NCBI GenBank assembly: GCA_003331585.1
Contig: QOPG01000011.1
Span: 1 to 41,192, forward strand
Direction: 5' to 3'
Length of the DNA stretch: 41,192 bases
DNA from: Gammaproteobacteria bacterium
GTDB taxonomy: Bacteria > Pseudomonadota > Gammaproteobacteria > Steroidobacterales > Woeseiaceae
Shown here: positions 27,033 through 35,290 of the stretch, one piece after another
Layout of the letters: every line of letters begins with the position of its first letter
Numbering within the stretch: position 1 is the first letter of the stretch
Made by a program: the position numbers and the translations under genes
Notes under the pieces: generated by a model
Database searches by the model: none
Told to the model about the DNA's origin: nothing
The model's input: the letters and a program-made list of their open reading frames with translations, nothing else

Positions 27033-28217
27033 TTATTTTTTATATTTTTTAGAGATTTGTTGATAAGCTTTTCTGAATGAAATCCCCTCGCTTAATACAA
27101 GTCTATAGGCTTCCTCTGCGGCGAATAAATCTTCTCCAAGATCGATATTTTGTGGAAGAAATTTCATGGTTGATATTACGTAAGACATAATATCAACACT
27201 CTCCACTGAATTATCAATAGCTTTGAAGAGCGGTGCTTTTATTTTCTGCAGGTCGCGCTGAAAACCAGATGGGAGTTTCGCCATTACCATCATACTCTCA
27301 TTCAAACATGATAATACGGTTGCTGAAGACGCCCTTATTAATTCGAGGACATCGGGATTTCTCTTTTGAGGCATTATTGATGAACCAGTAGTAATCTCAA
27401 CGGGAAGATCAATATAACGGTACTCTTGAGTGTAATAAAGCAGAAGATCACTGGAAAGCCTTCCCAAATCTTGCATTAACAATGAGAGCTCGAATAAAAG
27501 GTGCGATTCAGCTTTTCCACGAGAGAGCTGAGGTGCTGTCACAGGCTCTTGTGTCACCTCAAAGCCAAGTTTTTTTGTTGTAATGTTTCGATTAATTGGT
27601 AATCCTGGTGTTCCATATCCAGCAGCACTGCCGAGTGGATTTTTATTTGAACGACGCTTGGCCTGAATCATTCCCTCAATATCGTCTTCAAATGCTTCTA
27701 TATAAGCACCACACCAAAGCGAAACAGATGATGGCATTGCATGTTGCATATGCGTAGTTCCAGGTAATTTTATTGAGCCCTGCCTGCCATCTAACGCCCT
27801 TATCTCTTGGCATAATTTTTCAGTGCTTTGGATAATTTCGTCAATCGCATCAAGATAATATAATCTCAATGCAGTCAATACCTGGTCATTTCTGGATCGA
27901 CCGAGATGAACTCTTCCGCCAACCTCACCTATTTTCTCAATCAAATTTTTTTCAATTGCTGTATGAACATCCTCATCCTCAAGATGAATTGACCATTTCT
28001 GATCATGATAATCTTTCAAAAGACCGATCAGACCCTTAATAATGAGTTTTGAATCATCAGTCTCTAATAGCTTGCAGCTTGCGAGCATTTCCACATGGGC
28101 AATACTTGCCTTAATGTCATAAGATACCAATCTATGATCTAAGATATGATCTTCTCCAGCTGTATATTTTAAGATTTTTTCATCTAAAGGGAGACCTTTA
28201 TCCCACAGTCGCTTCAT
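27033..28217 (-). CDS. argH: Argininosuccinate lyase (short, Xanthomonas-like)
   Basis: Last step of arginine synthesis: splits argininosuccinate to arginine and fumarate. The superfamily signature is TTGSSIMPQKRNPDV; HLGRSRNDQVL, TTHMQHAMP (catalytic His) and NPLGSAAGYG are also present. At 394 residues it is shorter than the roughly 460-residue E. coli enzyme, as expected for the type that accompanies acyl-ornithine carbamoyltransferases in Xanthomonas; I see no frameshift. The ATG at 28217 overlaps the end of argB by 20 bases and has AGGAG seven bases upstream. Last gene of the arginine operon. Confidence 0.94.
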   Translation of the reverse strand: MKRLWDKGLPLDEKILKYTAGEDHILDHRLVSYDIKASIAHVEMLASCKLLETDDSKLIIKGLIGLLKDYHDQKWSIHLEDEDVHTAIEKNLIEKIGEVGGRVHLGRSRNDQVLTALRLYYLDAIDEIIQSTEKLCQEIRALDGRQGSIKLPGTTHMQHAMPSSVSLWCGAYIEAFEDDIEGMIQAKRRSNKNPLGSAAGYGTPGLPINRNITTKKLGFEVTQEPVTAPQLSRGKAESHLLFELSLLMQDLGRLSSDLLLYYTQEYRYIDLPVEITTGSSIMPQKRNPDVLELIRASSATVLSCLNESMMVMAKLPSGFQRDLQKIKAPLFKAIDNSVESVDIMSYVISTMKFLPQNIDLGEDLFAAEEAYRLVLSEGISFRKAYQQISKKYKK

Positions 28218-29136
28218 TTGATTCTCCTAATTGTTCGTTAGTAGTGAGATTTTTTAGGTCATTAACAATTAAAGTTCCTGTTCCATGGTTTGTAAAAACC
28301 TCGGTCAAGAGACTATCTTCAGTATTTGAAGATATAATATGAACTCTTGCGACTCCGTTATCAAGAGCCAGTCCAACGGCATCAACCTTAGGAAGCATCC
28401 CATCTTTAAGTTTTCCATTAAGTTTCATTTCTTTCAAACCATCATGATTTATATAGGAAATTAATGAAGTCTTATCATTCTTATCCTCTAAAATACCAGG
28501 AACTGAGGTCATTAGAATTAATTTTTCAGCATTCAGCTCGTGAGCAATTGTTGCGGCAATAGTATCTGCATTAACATTAAGTATTACTCCATCATTATCT
28601 GCAGTCAAAGAGCTTATCATAGGAATAAAACCAGCATCTAATTGAGTCTTTAATACGCCCATATTCACAGAAGAGATATCTCCAACATACCCATAGTCAA
28701 TTAAAGCTCCTGATTCATCCTTAGTTTTTTTTCTTTTTGTTGTAATTATCATGCCGCCATCGATGCCACTAATACCGATTGCAGGTATACCCAATTCAAC
28801 GGAAATCGCTAATAATTTAGTATTAACCTCTCCATTCAATACCATAACAGCAAGATTGATAGAATTTTGATCGGTCACTCTCCTTCCATTATTAAATTTG
28901 CTCTCCTGTCCAGACTTTTCAATCATTTCTGTCAATTGAGGTCCACCACCATGAACCAAAATTATTTTAATTCCAAATTGATGAATTGTAGCTATTTGTT
29001 TTAATAATTTCCTGGCTAACGAAATACTTCTTAGTAGCTCTCCTCCAATTTTTATTACAAAAATCTTGTCTTTGTATAACTGGATATATGGTGCTGCATT
29101 ATTTAGAGCAGAAATTGTATTAGAGTGTTTATTCAT
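28198..29136 (-). CDS. argB: N-acetylglutamate kinase (acylglutamate kinase)
   Basis: Phosphorylates the gamma-carboxylate of N-acyl-glutamate with ATP, the second step of arginine synthesis. Amino acid kinase fold, 312 residues: IKIGGELL near residue 30, VHGGGPQLTEM, NGRRVTD, LNVNADTIAA, and GKLKDGMLPKVDA near the end, which match classical ArgB. If the pathway uses succinyl intermediates (see the carbamoyltransferase) the substrate would be N-succinylglutamate; this cannot be read from the sequence. It lies 14 bases after the carbamoyltransferase gene and overlaps argH. Confidence 0.93.
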   Translation of the reverse strand: MNKHSNTISALNNAAPYIQLYKDKIFVIKIGGELLRSISLARKLLKQIATIHQFGIKIILVHGGGPQLTEMIEKSGQESKFNNGRRVTDQNSINLAVMVLNGEVNTKLLAISVELGIPAIGISGIDGGMIITTKRKKTKDESGALIDYGYVGDISSVNMGVLKTQLDAGFIPMISSLTADNDGVILNVNADTIAATIAHELNAEKLILMTSVPGILEDKNDKTSLISYINHDGLKEMKLNGKLKDGMLPKVDAVGLALDNGVARVHIISSNTEDSLLTEVFTNHGTGTLIVNDLKNLTTNEQLGESNEATVG

Positions 29137-29150
29137 TAATGATTACCTCA

Positions 29151-30170
29151 TTATTTTAATAATGTGTGAAGAATTGCCATTTGAACTAACAATCGATTTT
29201 TTGCTTCTGGGATAACAATACTTCTTGCACTATCAAGCACAGAATGATCTGCCACAACCCCCCTTCTTATAGGGAGACAGTGCATAAAACGACATGATTT
29301 TTCAGCGCTTTCAAACCATTCATCTGAAATACACCAATTTTTATATTTAGATCGAATCTCAGTTTCTTCCTCAAGATTTTCGTAATGGCTGGGAGAAATC
29401 CATGATTTTGCATAAAGGATATTTGCATCAAACATAGCTTCGTTCATATCAGAAGTCTCTTCTATCTTTGCTCCAGTGTCACTCGCAATTAATCTGGCTT
29501 TATTCATAATAGCTTCAGGCAATTGAAATTCATCAGGTCTCAAAATAGTTACATGCATACCTCTTAGAACCGCCATATTTAGGGTTGATGCTGGAACAGC
29601 CAAAGGAAGTGCTCTTGGATGATAAGCCCAACTCAAAACAAATTTTCCATTTTGCTTGGGCACGTCAAAATCATTTAAAGTTTTCCAATCAGCTAGATTC
29701 TGGCATGGGTGTCTAATAGCTGACTCCATATTAATGTATGGCTTATCAACGAGTTTGGTTAATTTTTTATATTCTTTGTCTTCAATATCATCATTCATAT
29801 TATTCATGTTTGCGAAAGAGCGTATCCCAATTGCATCAGAGTAGGATGATATTACTGGTATTGCCTCTTTTATATGCTCTGCAGATTTCCCATCCATAAT
29901 CACATCGTCTTTTGTCTCAAGACCGTGTATTGACATATCCGGAGACACAACAAAGGAACCTCCGCCGAGCCTAATCATTGCAGATTGAAAGGACGTCATC
30001 GTTCTTAATGACGGATTTAGAAACAAAAGACCAAGCACTTTGCCTTTCAGTGCGTTTGGTTCAGGATTAAGCTCTAATCTTTCAGAAAGCTCCAAAAGAA
30101 AATTAATCTCATTTGGGCTCAATTCGGTTATGTCATTAAAGTAATTCATATTTATTTTTTGCCAGTCCAT
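29151..30170 (-). CDS. N-acylornithine carbamoyltransferase (AOTCase/SOTCase family)
   Basis: Transfers the carbamoyl group to N-acyl-ornithine in place of the usual ornithine step. Belongs with the Xanthomonas AOTCase and Bacteroides SOTCase, not with ArgF: NPSLRTMTSF (carbamoyl phosphate loop), MESAIRHPCQNLAD, WAYHPRALPLAVPAS, YAKSW, HCLPIRRGV and PEAKNRL. Residue 97, in IMDGKSAEHI, aligns with Glu92 of the Xanthomonas enzyme and is Ala; as I recall, E92A converts AOTCase into SOTCase and native SOTCase has Pro. The Lys302 that is carboxylated in Xanthomonas is Val here. The start may be ATG 30170 or ATG 30149 (MNYFNDITE), which fits homologues better. Length 339 residues. Confidence 0.92.
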   Translation of the reverse strand: MDWQKINMNYFNDITELSPNEINFLLELSERLELNPEPNALKGKVLGLLFLNPSLRTMTSFQSAMIRLGGGSFVVSPDMSIHGLETKDDVIMDGKSAEHIKEAIPVISSYSDAIGIRSFANMNNMNDDIEDKEYKKLTKLVDKPYINMESAIRHPCQNLADWKTLNDFDVPKQNGKFVLSWAYHPRALPLAVPASTLNMAVLRGMHVTILRPDEFQLPEAIMNKARLIASDTGAKIEETSDMNEAMFDANILYAKSWISPSHYENLEEETEIRSKYKNWCISDEWFESAEKSCRFMHCLPIRRGVVADHSVLDSARSIVIPEAKNRLLVQMAILHTLLK

Positions 30171-30172
30171 TT

Positions 30173-31324
30173 CTAAATCTCTGTGAGACTTTGACTTAGT
30201 TTCTCTATATGTTTTGATTGGAGGACTAAAGGTGGAAGAAGTCTGAGTACACTTGGATCAGAACTTAAGCCAGTCAATATATTCTTTTTTAATAATTTTT
30301 TTTGAATCTCATGGGCAGGGTGATCTGTAATTAAGCCCAATAGTAAACCTTTACCCTGAATACCATTCACAGGGCCAGTGATACATAAATCACGAATTTC
30401 TTTCTCTCTTTCGATAACATTGTTCAAAAGATTTTTCTCTTTGATATATTGAATGACAAATTCTATTGCTGAACAAATAACTGGATTACCACCAAATGTT
30501 GATCCGAGATCACCTTTTTTAATAGTCTCATCTAACAGGTTACTTATAAAAATTACTGAACATGGTAATCCGCCACCTAGTGATTTAGCTGCTGTCATTA
30601 TGTCAGGCTCAATATTGAAATTTTGAATTGCAAAGTATTCACCAGATCTTCCCATCCCACTTTGCACCTCATCAACTATCATCAAAGCCGAATGATCATT
30701 GCATTCATCTCTAATTGTTCTCAGAAATTCTTCCGATAGATCAAAGGCGCCAGCTACACCCTGAATAGGTTCAACTATTACCGCTGCAACATCACTATTA
30801 ATCATTTTTCTAGCAATTTCAGAGTTGTTTCTGGGAATAAATTCAACCTCAAATGGTTTTGATGGAAAACCATACCAAGACTCAGAACCCCATGTCACAG
30901 CTGCTGCTGCAGCAGTTCTTCCATGAAAAGCATGAGAAATGGATAATATTTTTTTTCTTTTTTTGTAATGACAAGCAATTTTTAATGCGTTCTCATTTGC
31001 CTCTGAACCAGAATTAACAAAAAAAACTTTTTTTAGATTTTTTGGAGAAATAGATAATAACTGTGAAGCTGCGTTAGCACGTATATCTAATGGTAATAGA
31101 TTGCTCTGAAATAGCAGTTTTTTCATTTGAGTATTGATTACATCGAGATATTCATCAAGCCCATAACCGAGTGGAACAACAGCATGCCCACCATAAAAAT
31201 CAATTATTTTTTTACCGTCATTTGTAATTAATTCACATTCAGTTCCTTTGACCACGGAAATTGGTAACTGTGAATATGCCTGTATAAGCGACTTTTCCTC
31301 TTTATGTAAATAATCTCTGTTCAT
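30173..31324 (-). CDS. argD: Acetylornithine-type aminotransferase
   Basis: PLP enzyme of class III that transaminates N-acyl-glutamate semialdehyde to N-acyl-ornithine with glutamate. Visible features: SEANENALKIA, SISHAFHGRTAAAAAVT, IVDEVQSGMGRSGEYFA with the Asp that holds the PLP ring nitrogen, the Schiff-base Lys in TAAKSLGGGLP, and GSTFGGNPV. A TTG at 31336 lengthens the frame into argC, but ATG at 31324 (MNRDYLHKEE) is the likelier start, giving 383 residues. It starts a few bases after the argC stop and ends two bases before the carbamoyltransferase ATG. Confidence 0.93.
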   Translation of the reverse strand: MNRDYLHKEEKSLIQAYSQLPISVVKGTECELITNDGKKIIDFYGGHAVVPLGYGLDEYLDVINTQMKKLLFQSNLLPLDIRANAASQLLSISPKNLKKVFFVNSGSEANENALKIACHYKKRKKILSISHAFHGRTAAAAAVTWGSESWYGFPSKPFEVEFIPRNNSEIARKMINSDVAAVIVEPIQGVAGAFDLSEEFLRTIRDECNDHSALMIVDEVQSGMGRSGEYFAIQNFNIEPDIMTAAKSLGGGLPCSVIFISNLLDETIKKGDLGSTFGGNPVICSAIEFVIQYIKEKNLLNNVIEREKEIRDLCITGPVNGIQGKGLLLGLITDHPAHEIQKKLLKKNILTGLSSDPSVLRLLPPLVLQSKHIEKLSQSLTEI

Positions 31325-31326
31325 AT

Positions 31327-32382
31327 CTACGTCCAAGGTACTGAGCTAGATTGCAATCCTCGACAGTCGTTCAGCCCCCATAATTTATTCATTAATTGAA
31401 TTGAGCCGCCTGCCGCTCCCTTGATTAAATTATCAATAGCTGCAGTAATGACAAGATCGTAACCATTTACAGAAAAGGATAAATCGCAATAATTTGAGGA
31501 GACAATATCTTTAATTCTCGGTGGGTCATTTTTTATTCTAATGAAAATGCTTTTGGAGTAAAAATCTCTATATAAACTAATTACTTCATTTTTTGAAAAA
31601 GGTTGAGTTAATTTAGCAAAACAGGTGGAATAAATTCCCCGCGAGAAAGGGCCAGAGCATGGCACAAAATTTACTTTCACATTTTGCGTTGTCCTCGTCT
31701 TTATATGACTCTCTATCTCTGGAGCATGTCTGTGAGCCAGCGCTTTGTATGCAAAATAATTACTATGTCTCTCTGGATGATGAGTATTTTCCTTGGGTCG
31801 CTTTCCGGATCCTGTGCTTCCAGTTACAGCATTGATAAAAAATTCATTTGTGACTATATTTGAATTGACTAAAGGTGCTATCGAAAGACTAACTGCTGTT
31901 GCAAAACAGCCTGGATGAGCTGCATACTTCTCTTGATTAATATTTATGAGTTCTGGAGCACCAGAAACAAAATGTTTCAGAAGATCTGGCTTCGGGTGAT
32001 CAAAACCATAAATTTTTTTAAACTCCTCTTTGCTAGAAAAACGAAAATCTGCAGATGAATCAACGACTCTTATTTCGCTTGCTTTATTAGATAATTCAGA
32101 TAATACCCTTGAGATCAACAAAGCTGATTTTCCATGAGGTGCAGCACTAAATATAGCAATATTATCTCCTGCATCGATATTGTTGAGATAGCTTTCAAAG
32201 TTATCGAAGATCTGATTTTTTTTAGTCAAAAATAGATGAGGAAATACATCAGAAACCTTCTTGCACGAATGACTCTCTGAGACCACAGAAGTAAGTTCAT
32301 AATCAGGATGCATCTCAATCAATCTGATTAATTCGCTGCCAACATAACCACTTGAACCCAGAATTAGAGACTTAATACTCAA
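31327..32382 (-). CDS. argC: N-acyl-glutamyl-phosphate reductase
   Basis: NADPH-dependent reduction of N-acyl-glutamyl phosphate to the semialdehyde. The NADP loop is GSSGYVGSELIRL at the N-terminus; the catalytic Cys is in HPGCFATAVSL, followed by GSTGSGK and HRHAPEI. The open frame extends up to an ATG at 32457, but that adds 25 residues of no similarity that overlap the upstream gene. The TTG at 32382 gives MSIKSLILGSSGYVG, the normal ArgC start, overlapping the upstream stop (TTGAGTATTAA), so 351 residues is the better model. No strong ribosome binding site; coupling by overlap is likely. Confidence 0.92.
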   Translation of the reverse strand: MSIKSLILGSSGYVGSELIRLIEMHPDYELTSVVSESHSCKKVSDVFPHLFLTKKNQIFDNFESYLNNIDAGDNIAIFSAAPHGKSALLISRVLSELSNKASEIRVVDSSADFRFSSKEEFKKIYGFDHPKPDLLKHFVSGAPELININQEKYAAHPGCFATAVSLSIAPLVNSNIVTNEFFINAVTGSTGSGKRPKENTHHPERHSNYFAYKALAHRHAPEIESHIKTRTTQNVKVNFVPCSGPFSRGIYSTCFAKLTQPFSKNEVISLYRDFYSKSIFIRIKNDPPRIKDIVSSNYCDLSFSVNGYDLVITAAIDNLIKGAAGGSIQLMNKLWGLNDCRGLQSSSVPWT

Positions 32383-33445
32383 TGTATTGACCGATGCTTG
32401 TTGATTTAATTGATTCGGCAGCTGCAATACCAAAATTTTGTCCATCCGATAAGGCATTTATAGCTCTCAGGTTCAGGGATTTATTAATTATCTCTGAACC
32501 TGCTGTATTGTCAGTTGCAGGACCTGTGATGATTGAGGGCTCAATATTGTAATTTTCTCTTAGAAGTTTTGTTCCACCCCAGGCTGCAACAGGATCATTT
32601 GCACAAAGAATAACCGAACTAAATATATTCTTAATTGCTTTATCCTTGAGAATCGATTCAACTCCATAAGATCCCATTAATCCATCACCTAGTTCTATTA
32701 CAATAATATCGGGACTATCCTCGGAGAGATGATTTAATAATAACTTTGTTAATGATGAAGCATTATGTGCTGAAGTTGAGACTACTCCAAAATCAGAAAA
32801 TATCATCGTTCTGGAAGCTCCGGCATCTTCCATCGCTAAAATATCTCTTCTTAGAGATATTCCTGTCGCTTTGCATGCATTCACTGATAAATTCATTTGC
32901 CTTAAACGGCTTATCAATGAGCAAGCAGCTACCGTTTTCCCTGAATCCATGCAGGTACCTGCGATAACTATAACAGGGATGTTGTATTTTTTAATTTCAG
33001 TATTATCTTGGTAAGGATAAAGCCCAACCCTCGAAGTAATACCGACCCTCTCACCCAGATAAGGAAAAGACAAAACCGATCCAATTACCTCGCAATCAAA
33101 TGGAGGTCCAACATCTGGATTATATGATTTACAGATACCCATCACCCCACCCATATTTAAAATCTGAACTATGGAACCAACCTCTAATTGATTTGGTAGG
33201 GACCCCGAATAACCCAACAATGCATTTCTGTGTCCAAGTGAGCCGACAATTATATCGCCCTCTTGGATTGATGACATTCGCCCACTTATAAGCTCTAGAC
33301 GATTATATCTTGATTTATTATTGAGAATCTTAGCTGCTATTAAAACGCCTTCTTCACATGGAATATTGCTTGATAACCTTAGCTCATTATGAAGATCATT
33401 ATGTTGGGCTACAGAAGCAATTTTATCTGCGAGTATCACTTTCAT
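32372..33445 (-). CDS. P-loop NTPase of unknown function in the arginine operon
   Basis: Protein of 357 residues I cannot assign. The N-terminal part (to about 155) looks strand-rich, with GDIIVGSLGHRNALLGY and ILNMGGVMGICKS. The C-terminal part has a Walker A-like AGTCMDSGKT, then KATGISLRRD, a Walker B-like DIIVIELGDG and VILCANDPVAAWGG. The layout recalls dethiobiotin-synthetase-like P-loop proteins and the DUF1611/DgcN family (D-glutamate N-acetyltransferase), but the fit is loose. It lies between argG and argC, five bases after the argG stop, with GGAG before the ATG, so it belongs to the operon. It could be linked to acyl-glutamate formation, since no argA or argJ is in the operon; that is only inference. 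Confidence 0.7.
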   Translation of the reverse strand: MKVILADKIASVAQHNDLHNELRLSSNIPCEEGVLIAAKILNNKSRYNRLELISGRMSSIQEGDIIVGSLGHRNALLGYSGSLPNQLEVGSIVQILNMGGVMGICKSYNPDVGPPFDCEVIGSVLSFPYLGERVGITSRVGLYPYQDNTEIKKYNIPVIVIAGTCMDSGKTVAACSLISRLRQMNLSVNACKATGISLRRDILAMEDAGASRTMIFSDFGVVSTSAHNASSLTKLLLNHLSEDSPDIIVIELGDGLMGSYGVESILKDKAIKNIFSSVILCANDPVAAWGGTKLLRENYNIEPSIITGPATDNTAGSEIINKSLNLRAINALSDGQNFGIAAAESIKSTSIGQYIEY

Positions 33446-33449
33446 ATCC

Positions 33450-34652
33450 TTATTCTCCAGATGCTATTGATTGAAGCGAACCAGATATTGATAATATATT
33501 TGAGAAACCCTTAGCATCTTCAGATGACCAATCACCTATCTTTTCACCGTATTTTCCTGATGACGCAGAGAGAAGAGAATGCTTAGATTTAACACCTGTA
33601 ATAAAAAAATTTCCTGGTTTTAATGAAAAACTTACTTCACCCGTAACTCGTCTCTGAGAAGAAGAAAAAAAAGCTTCTATATCTGAACAAACAAGATCTA
33701 ACTGTTTTCCTTCATGAATGAGATCACCATAAATGGAACTCAGTAATTCTTTCGCCTTGATCTGATGAGATGAGAGAACAAGTTTCTCTAATTCGCGATG
33801 CGCTTCAATCAAAATTATTGCTGCAGGTGCCTCAAATGCGACCCTACCCTTTGTCCCCAAAATTGTATCGCCAAGATGAATGCCTCTTCCTATTGCGTAA
33901 TCACAAGCTATCTTTTCTAATTCTTCAATCAATTGAACAGGGTTAAATGCTTTTCCATTAATTTTCTTTGGGATACCTTGATCAAAAATTAACTTATGTT
34001 GTGAAGGTTTTTTCGGTATTGTGAATGCAGATTTTGACAGAGGCCATGCATCATCGGGTATAGTCTCATGCGAATCCAAAGTTTCAATTCCTCCTATCGT
34101 CACCCCCCATAACCCATGATTAATCGAATAAGAAGTTGTAGAATCATCTAAATATAACTCTCTCTTTTTCAGAAAATTAATTTGCTCTTCCCTCAGCCAG
34201 TTATTGTCTCTGACTGGGGCAATTATTTTTATTTTCGGATTGATTGTTTTTAATGCGACATCAAATCTGATCTGATCATTACCCGCTGCAGTGCATCCAT
34301 GCGCAACAGTACTTAGATTTTTTTCCAGCATGAATGAAGCAAGTCTCTTGGCTTGCAAGCCTCTCTCGGCACCGACACACAGGGGGTAAAGTTGTCCTTT
34401 CTTTATGTTACCAGCGATAAGATATTTTATAATTTTTTCAAAGTACTCGTCTTTAGAGTCCAAAAGATAATGTTGTTTGGCGCCTAAATTTATTGCTCTT
34501 TTTTTTATATTTTCTTTATTTTCTTCATCAAAACCACCGGTATCTATCGTGACAGTAATCACATCTCTACCGTAATTTTCTTTTATCCAGGGTATACAGA
34601 AGCTTGTATCTAATCCGCCAGAGTACGCAAGAACTATAGGAGTGTTATCCAT
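33450..34652 (-). CDS. argG: Argininosuccinate synthase
   Basis: Joins citrulline and aspartate with ATP to give argininosuccinate. The PP-loop is AYSGGLDTSF (residues 9-18); HGCTAAGNDQIRFDVAL, the segment with SINHGLWGV, and GRGIHLGDTILGTKGRVAFEAPA match the family. Length 400 residues. AAAGG lies about ten bases upstream of the ATG. It follows argR by 23 bases. With acyl-citrulline as the carbamoylation product, a deacylase (argE-like) is needed to give citrulline; none is in the window. Confidence 0.96.
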   Translation of the reverse strand: MDNTPIVLAYSGGLDTSFCIPWIKENYGRDVITVTIDTGGFDEENKENIKKRAINLGAKQHYLLDSKDEYFEKIIKYLIAGNIKKGQLYPLCVGAERGLQAKRLASFMLEKNLSTVAHGCTAAGNDQIRFDVALKTINPKIKIIAPVRDNNWLREEQINFLKKRELYLDDSTTSYSINHGLWGVTIGGIETLDSHETIPDDAWPLSKSAFTIPKKPSQHKLIFDQGIPKKINGKAFNPVQLIEELEKIACDYAIGRGIHLGDTILGTKGRVAFEAPAAIILIEAHRELEKLVLSSHQIKAKELLSSIYGDLIHEGKQLDLVCSDIEAFFSSSQRRVTGEVSFSLKPGNFFITGVKSKHSLLSASSGKYGEKIGDWSSEDAKGFSNILSISGSLQSIASGE

Positions 34653-34675
34653 GATAAAAATACCTTTAAGAATGA

Positions 34676-35134
34676 TTAGCGGCTTGATGAAGCCAAATAA
34701 CTGATTTTATTTTGGAGGGTTCTTTGAGCTGTTTTATTTGATACAGCGGTGAAGACTGTATCATCTCCACCGATATTACCAACAATCTCTGACCAATCAC
34801 TATTATCCAGATAGAGAGCAACTTGCTGAGCAGATCCAATTGCTGTTTTTATAACGAGAAGATTCGTGCCAACCTCTTGAATATTCTTTATTAAACCGAG
34901 TACATTATTTTGCACTTCACTATTAACTTTCTCAGATGAAATCAAGGAATACCCATGATTAGATTTGACAGCACCAATTTCCCTTAAATCTCTACTTACA
35001 GAAGATTGTGTAACTGCAAAACCTTTCTTATTGAGTTGCTCAACAAGCGATTTTTGAGTCGAGGCAGAATCGGAAAGCAACAGCTCACGAATAGTCTCTT
35101 GCCTTAATATCTGATTTTGTGATGATTGTGGCAT
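34676..35134 (-). CDS. argR: Arginine repressor
   Basis: Hexameric, arginine-responsive transcription regulator. The N-terminal winged helix has SDSASTQKSLVEQLNKKGFAV and TQSSVSRDLREIGAVK; the C-terminal oligomer and arginine-binding domain has GSAQQVALYLD and GGDDTVFTAV with the paired aspartates that bind arginine. Length 152 residues. It is first in the operon and sits directly behind a promoter flanked by two ARG-box-like palindromes, so it probably represses itself and the seven genes after it. No clear ribosome binding site precedes the ATG. Confidence 0.96.
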   Translation of the reverse strand: MPQSSQNQILRQETIRELLLSDSASTQKSLVEQLNKKGFAVTQSSVSRDLREIGAVKSNHGYSLISSEKVNSEVQNNVLGLIKNIQEVGTNLLVIKTAIGSAQQVALYLDNSDWSEIVGNIGGDDTVFTAVSNKTAQRTLQNKISYLASSSR

Positions 35135-35144
35135 AATAACTAAA

Positions 35145-35194
35145 TATGTATAATAATGCGCATATTATATATTTAATTTGCATATTAATGCAAA
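35145..35194 (-). promoter_or_regulatory. argR operon promoter with two ARG-box-like operators
   Basis: On the minus strand a -35 TTGCAT (35193-35188) and a perfect TATAAT (35169-35164) are 18 bases apart; transcription would begin near 35157. The palindrome TTTGCATATTAATGCAAA at 35177-35194 covers the -35 and matches 16 of 18 positions of the E. coli ARG box consensus (TNTGAATWWWWATTCANW). A second site at 35145-35162 matches 15 of 18 and covers the start point. They are 14 bases apart, 32 bases centre to centre, instead of the classical 3-base spacing. Confidence 0.65.
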
Positions 35195-35233
35195 TTTTTT
35201 ACGAATTTTTAGAGCGACTTTCTATATTTATGC

Positions 35234-35266
35234 AGAATCTCCTCGTTACAAACATATGGAGAATCT
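35234..35266 (-). terminator. Weak stem-loop between the FkbM gene and argR
   Basis: AGAATCTCC (35234-35242) and GGAGAATCT (35258-35266) can pair as a nine-base stem with one mismatch and a 15-base loop. It lies after the stop of the six-gene operon on the minus strand. No U-tract follows the stem, so termination is doubtful. Confidence 0.2.
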
Positions 35267-35290
35267 ACGCCATTGAAAATTAGCTGGTAA

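Noticed and set aside
27033-28217. argH as a truncated pseudogene because of its 394 residues
   Set aside because: All active-site motifs and both termini look intact, and shorter ArgH accompanies acyl-ornithine carbamoyltransferases in other bacteria.
31327-32457. Long argC reading frame starting at ATG 32457
   Set aside because: The extra 25 residues do not resemble ArgC and overlap the preceding gene by 86 bases; TTG 32382 restores the usual N-terminus.
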